From JASSUD01 sp031963365 (GTDB taxonomy: Bacteria; Pseudomonadota; Gammaproteobacteria; Burkholderiales; Burkholderiaceae): DNA of 6,086 bases. How positions within the stretch are numbered: position 1 is the first letter of the stretch; each line of letters begins with the position of its first letter. The stretch covers positions 1 through 6,086 of the forward strand of contig JASSUF010000147.1 of NCBI GenBank assembly GCA_031963365.1. Reading direction: 5' to 3'. The notes below the pieces were generated by a model that was given only the letters and a program-made list of their open reading frames with translations, was not told the DNA's origin and did no database searches. Positions 6,033 through 6,086 of this stretch are shown here, in pieces. A program made the position numbers and the translations under genes.

Positions 6033-6048
6033 CGGTAGGTTGGTGGTG
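6033..6048 (+). repeat. Partial REP-type unit (5' half only)
   Basis: cggtaggttggtggtg is the exact reverse complement of 5959-5974, 58 bases away. It has the GTAG head and the 5' stem strand, but the matching CCCCAAC half is not found in the bases that follow. With the unit at 5930-5974 it forms a pair with the GTAG ends facing each other, opposite to the arrangement at 1302-1437. The rest of 5975-6086 is AT-rich with no coding sequence I can support. Confidence 0.65.
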
Positions 6049-6086
6049 CAATGGCATTCGGTTAGCATATTAAGATAATTATATTT

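Overview
The window carries three conserved chromosomal genes of a gammaproteobacterium and one large gene I do not recognise. On the + strand are rpsI (ribosomal protein S9) and erpA (A-type iron-sulfur carrier). On the - strand, convergent with erpA, are anmK (anhydro-N-acetylmuramic acid kinase) and, downstream of it, a 1013-residue orphan. The S9 and ErpA sequences are clearly gammaproteobacterial. Moderate GC, an orphan protein that looks like an effector, and dispersed REP-type repeats would fit the Legionellales/Coxiella-like intracellular lineages. That placement is inference; no taxonomic marker here settles it.

Layout: 1-162 is a structured leader in front of rpsI, with no rplM reading frame directly upstream as is usual. 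rpsI is at 163-555. A likely terminator and a 35-bp perfect palindrome fill the gap before erpA (792-1283). ErpA keeps all three cluster-ligand cysteines but has about 40 extra residues in one loop. A perfect 44-bp inverted repeat (1302-1437), made of two REP-type units, separates erpA from the convergent - strand genes. Immediately next to it (1438-1532) lies a decayed copy of the 3' end of anmK. Then come the 1013-codon gene (1544-4585, -), a short spacer, and intact anmK (4729-5871, -). Beyond the anmK start, two more REP-type units occur in the opposite mutual orientation (5930-6048).

The most informative feature is the arrangement around the orphan gene. The anmK 3' end is present twice as a ~96-bp direct repeat (about 90% identical by eye), once in intact anmK and once as a frameshifted remnant, and about 3.2 kb containing the orphan lies between the copies. 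This is what is left when a segment inserts at, or recombines into, the 3' end of a housekeeping gene and leaves that gene whole. The orphan is itself compositionally mixed: an AT-rich middle (about 1990-2940) lies between ends closer to the genome average. I read it as an acquired accessory gene, possibly a secreted effector, parked between core genes for iron-sulfur assembly and cell-wall recycling. No function can be assigned from sequence alone.
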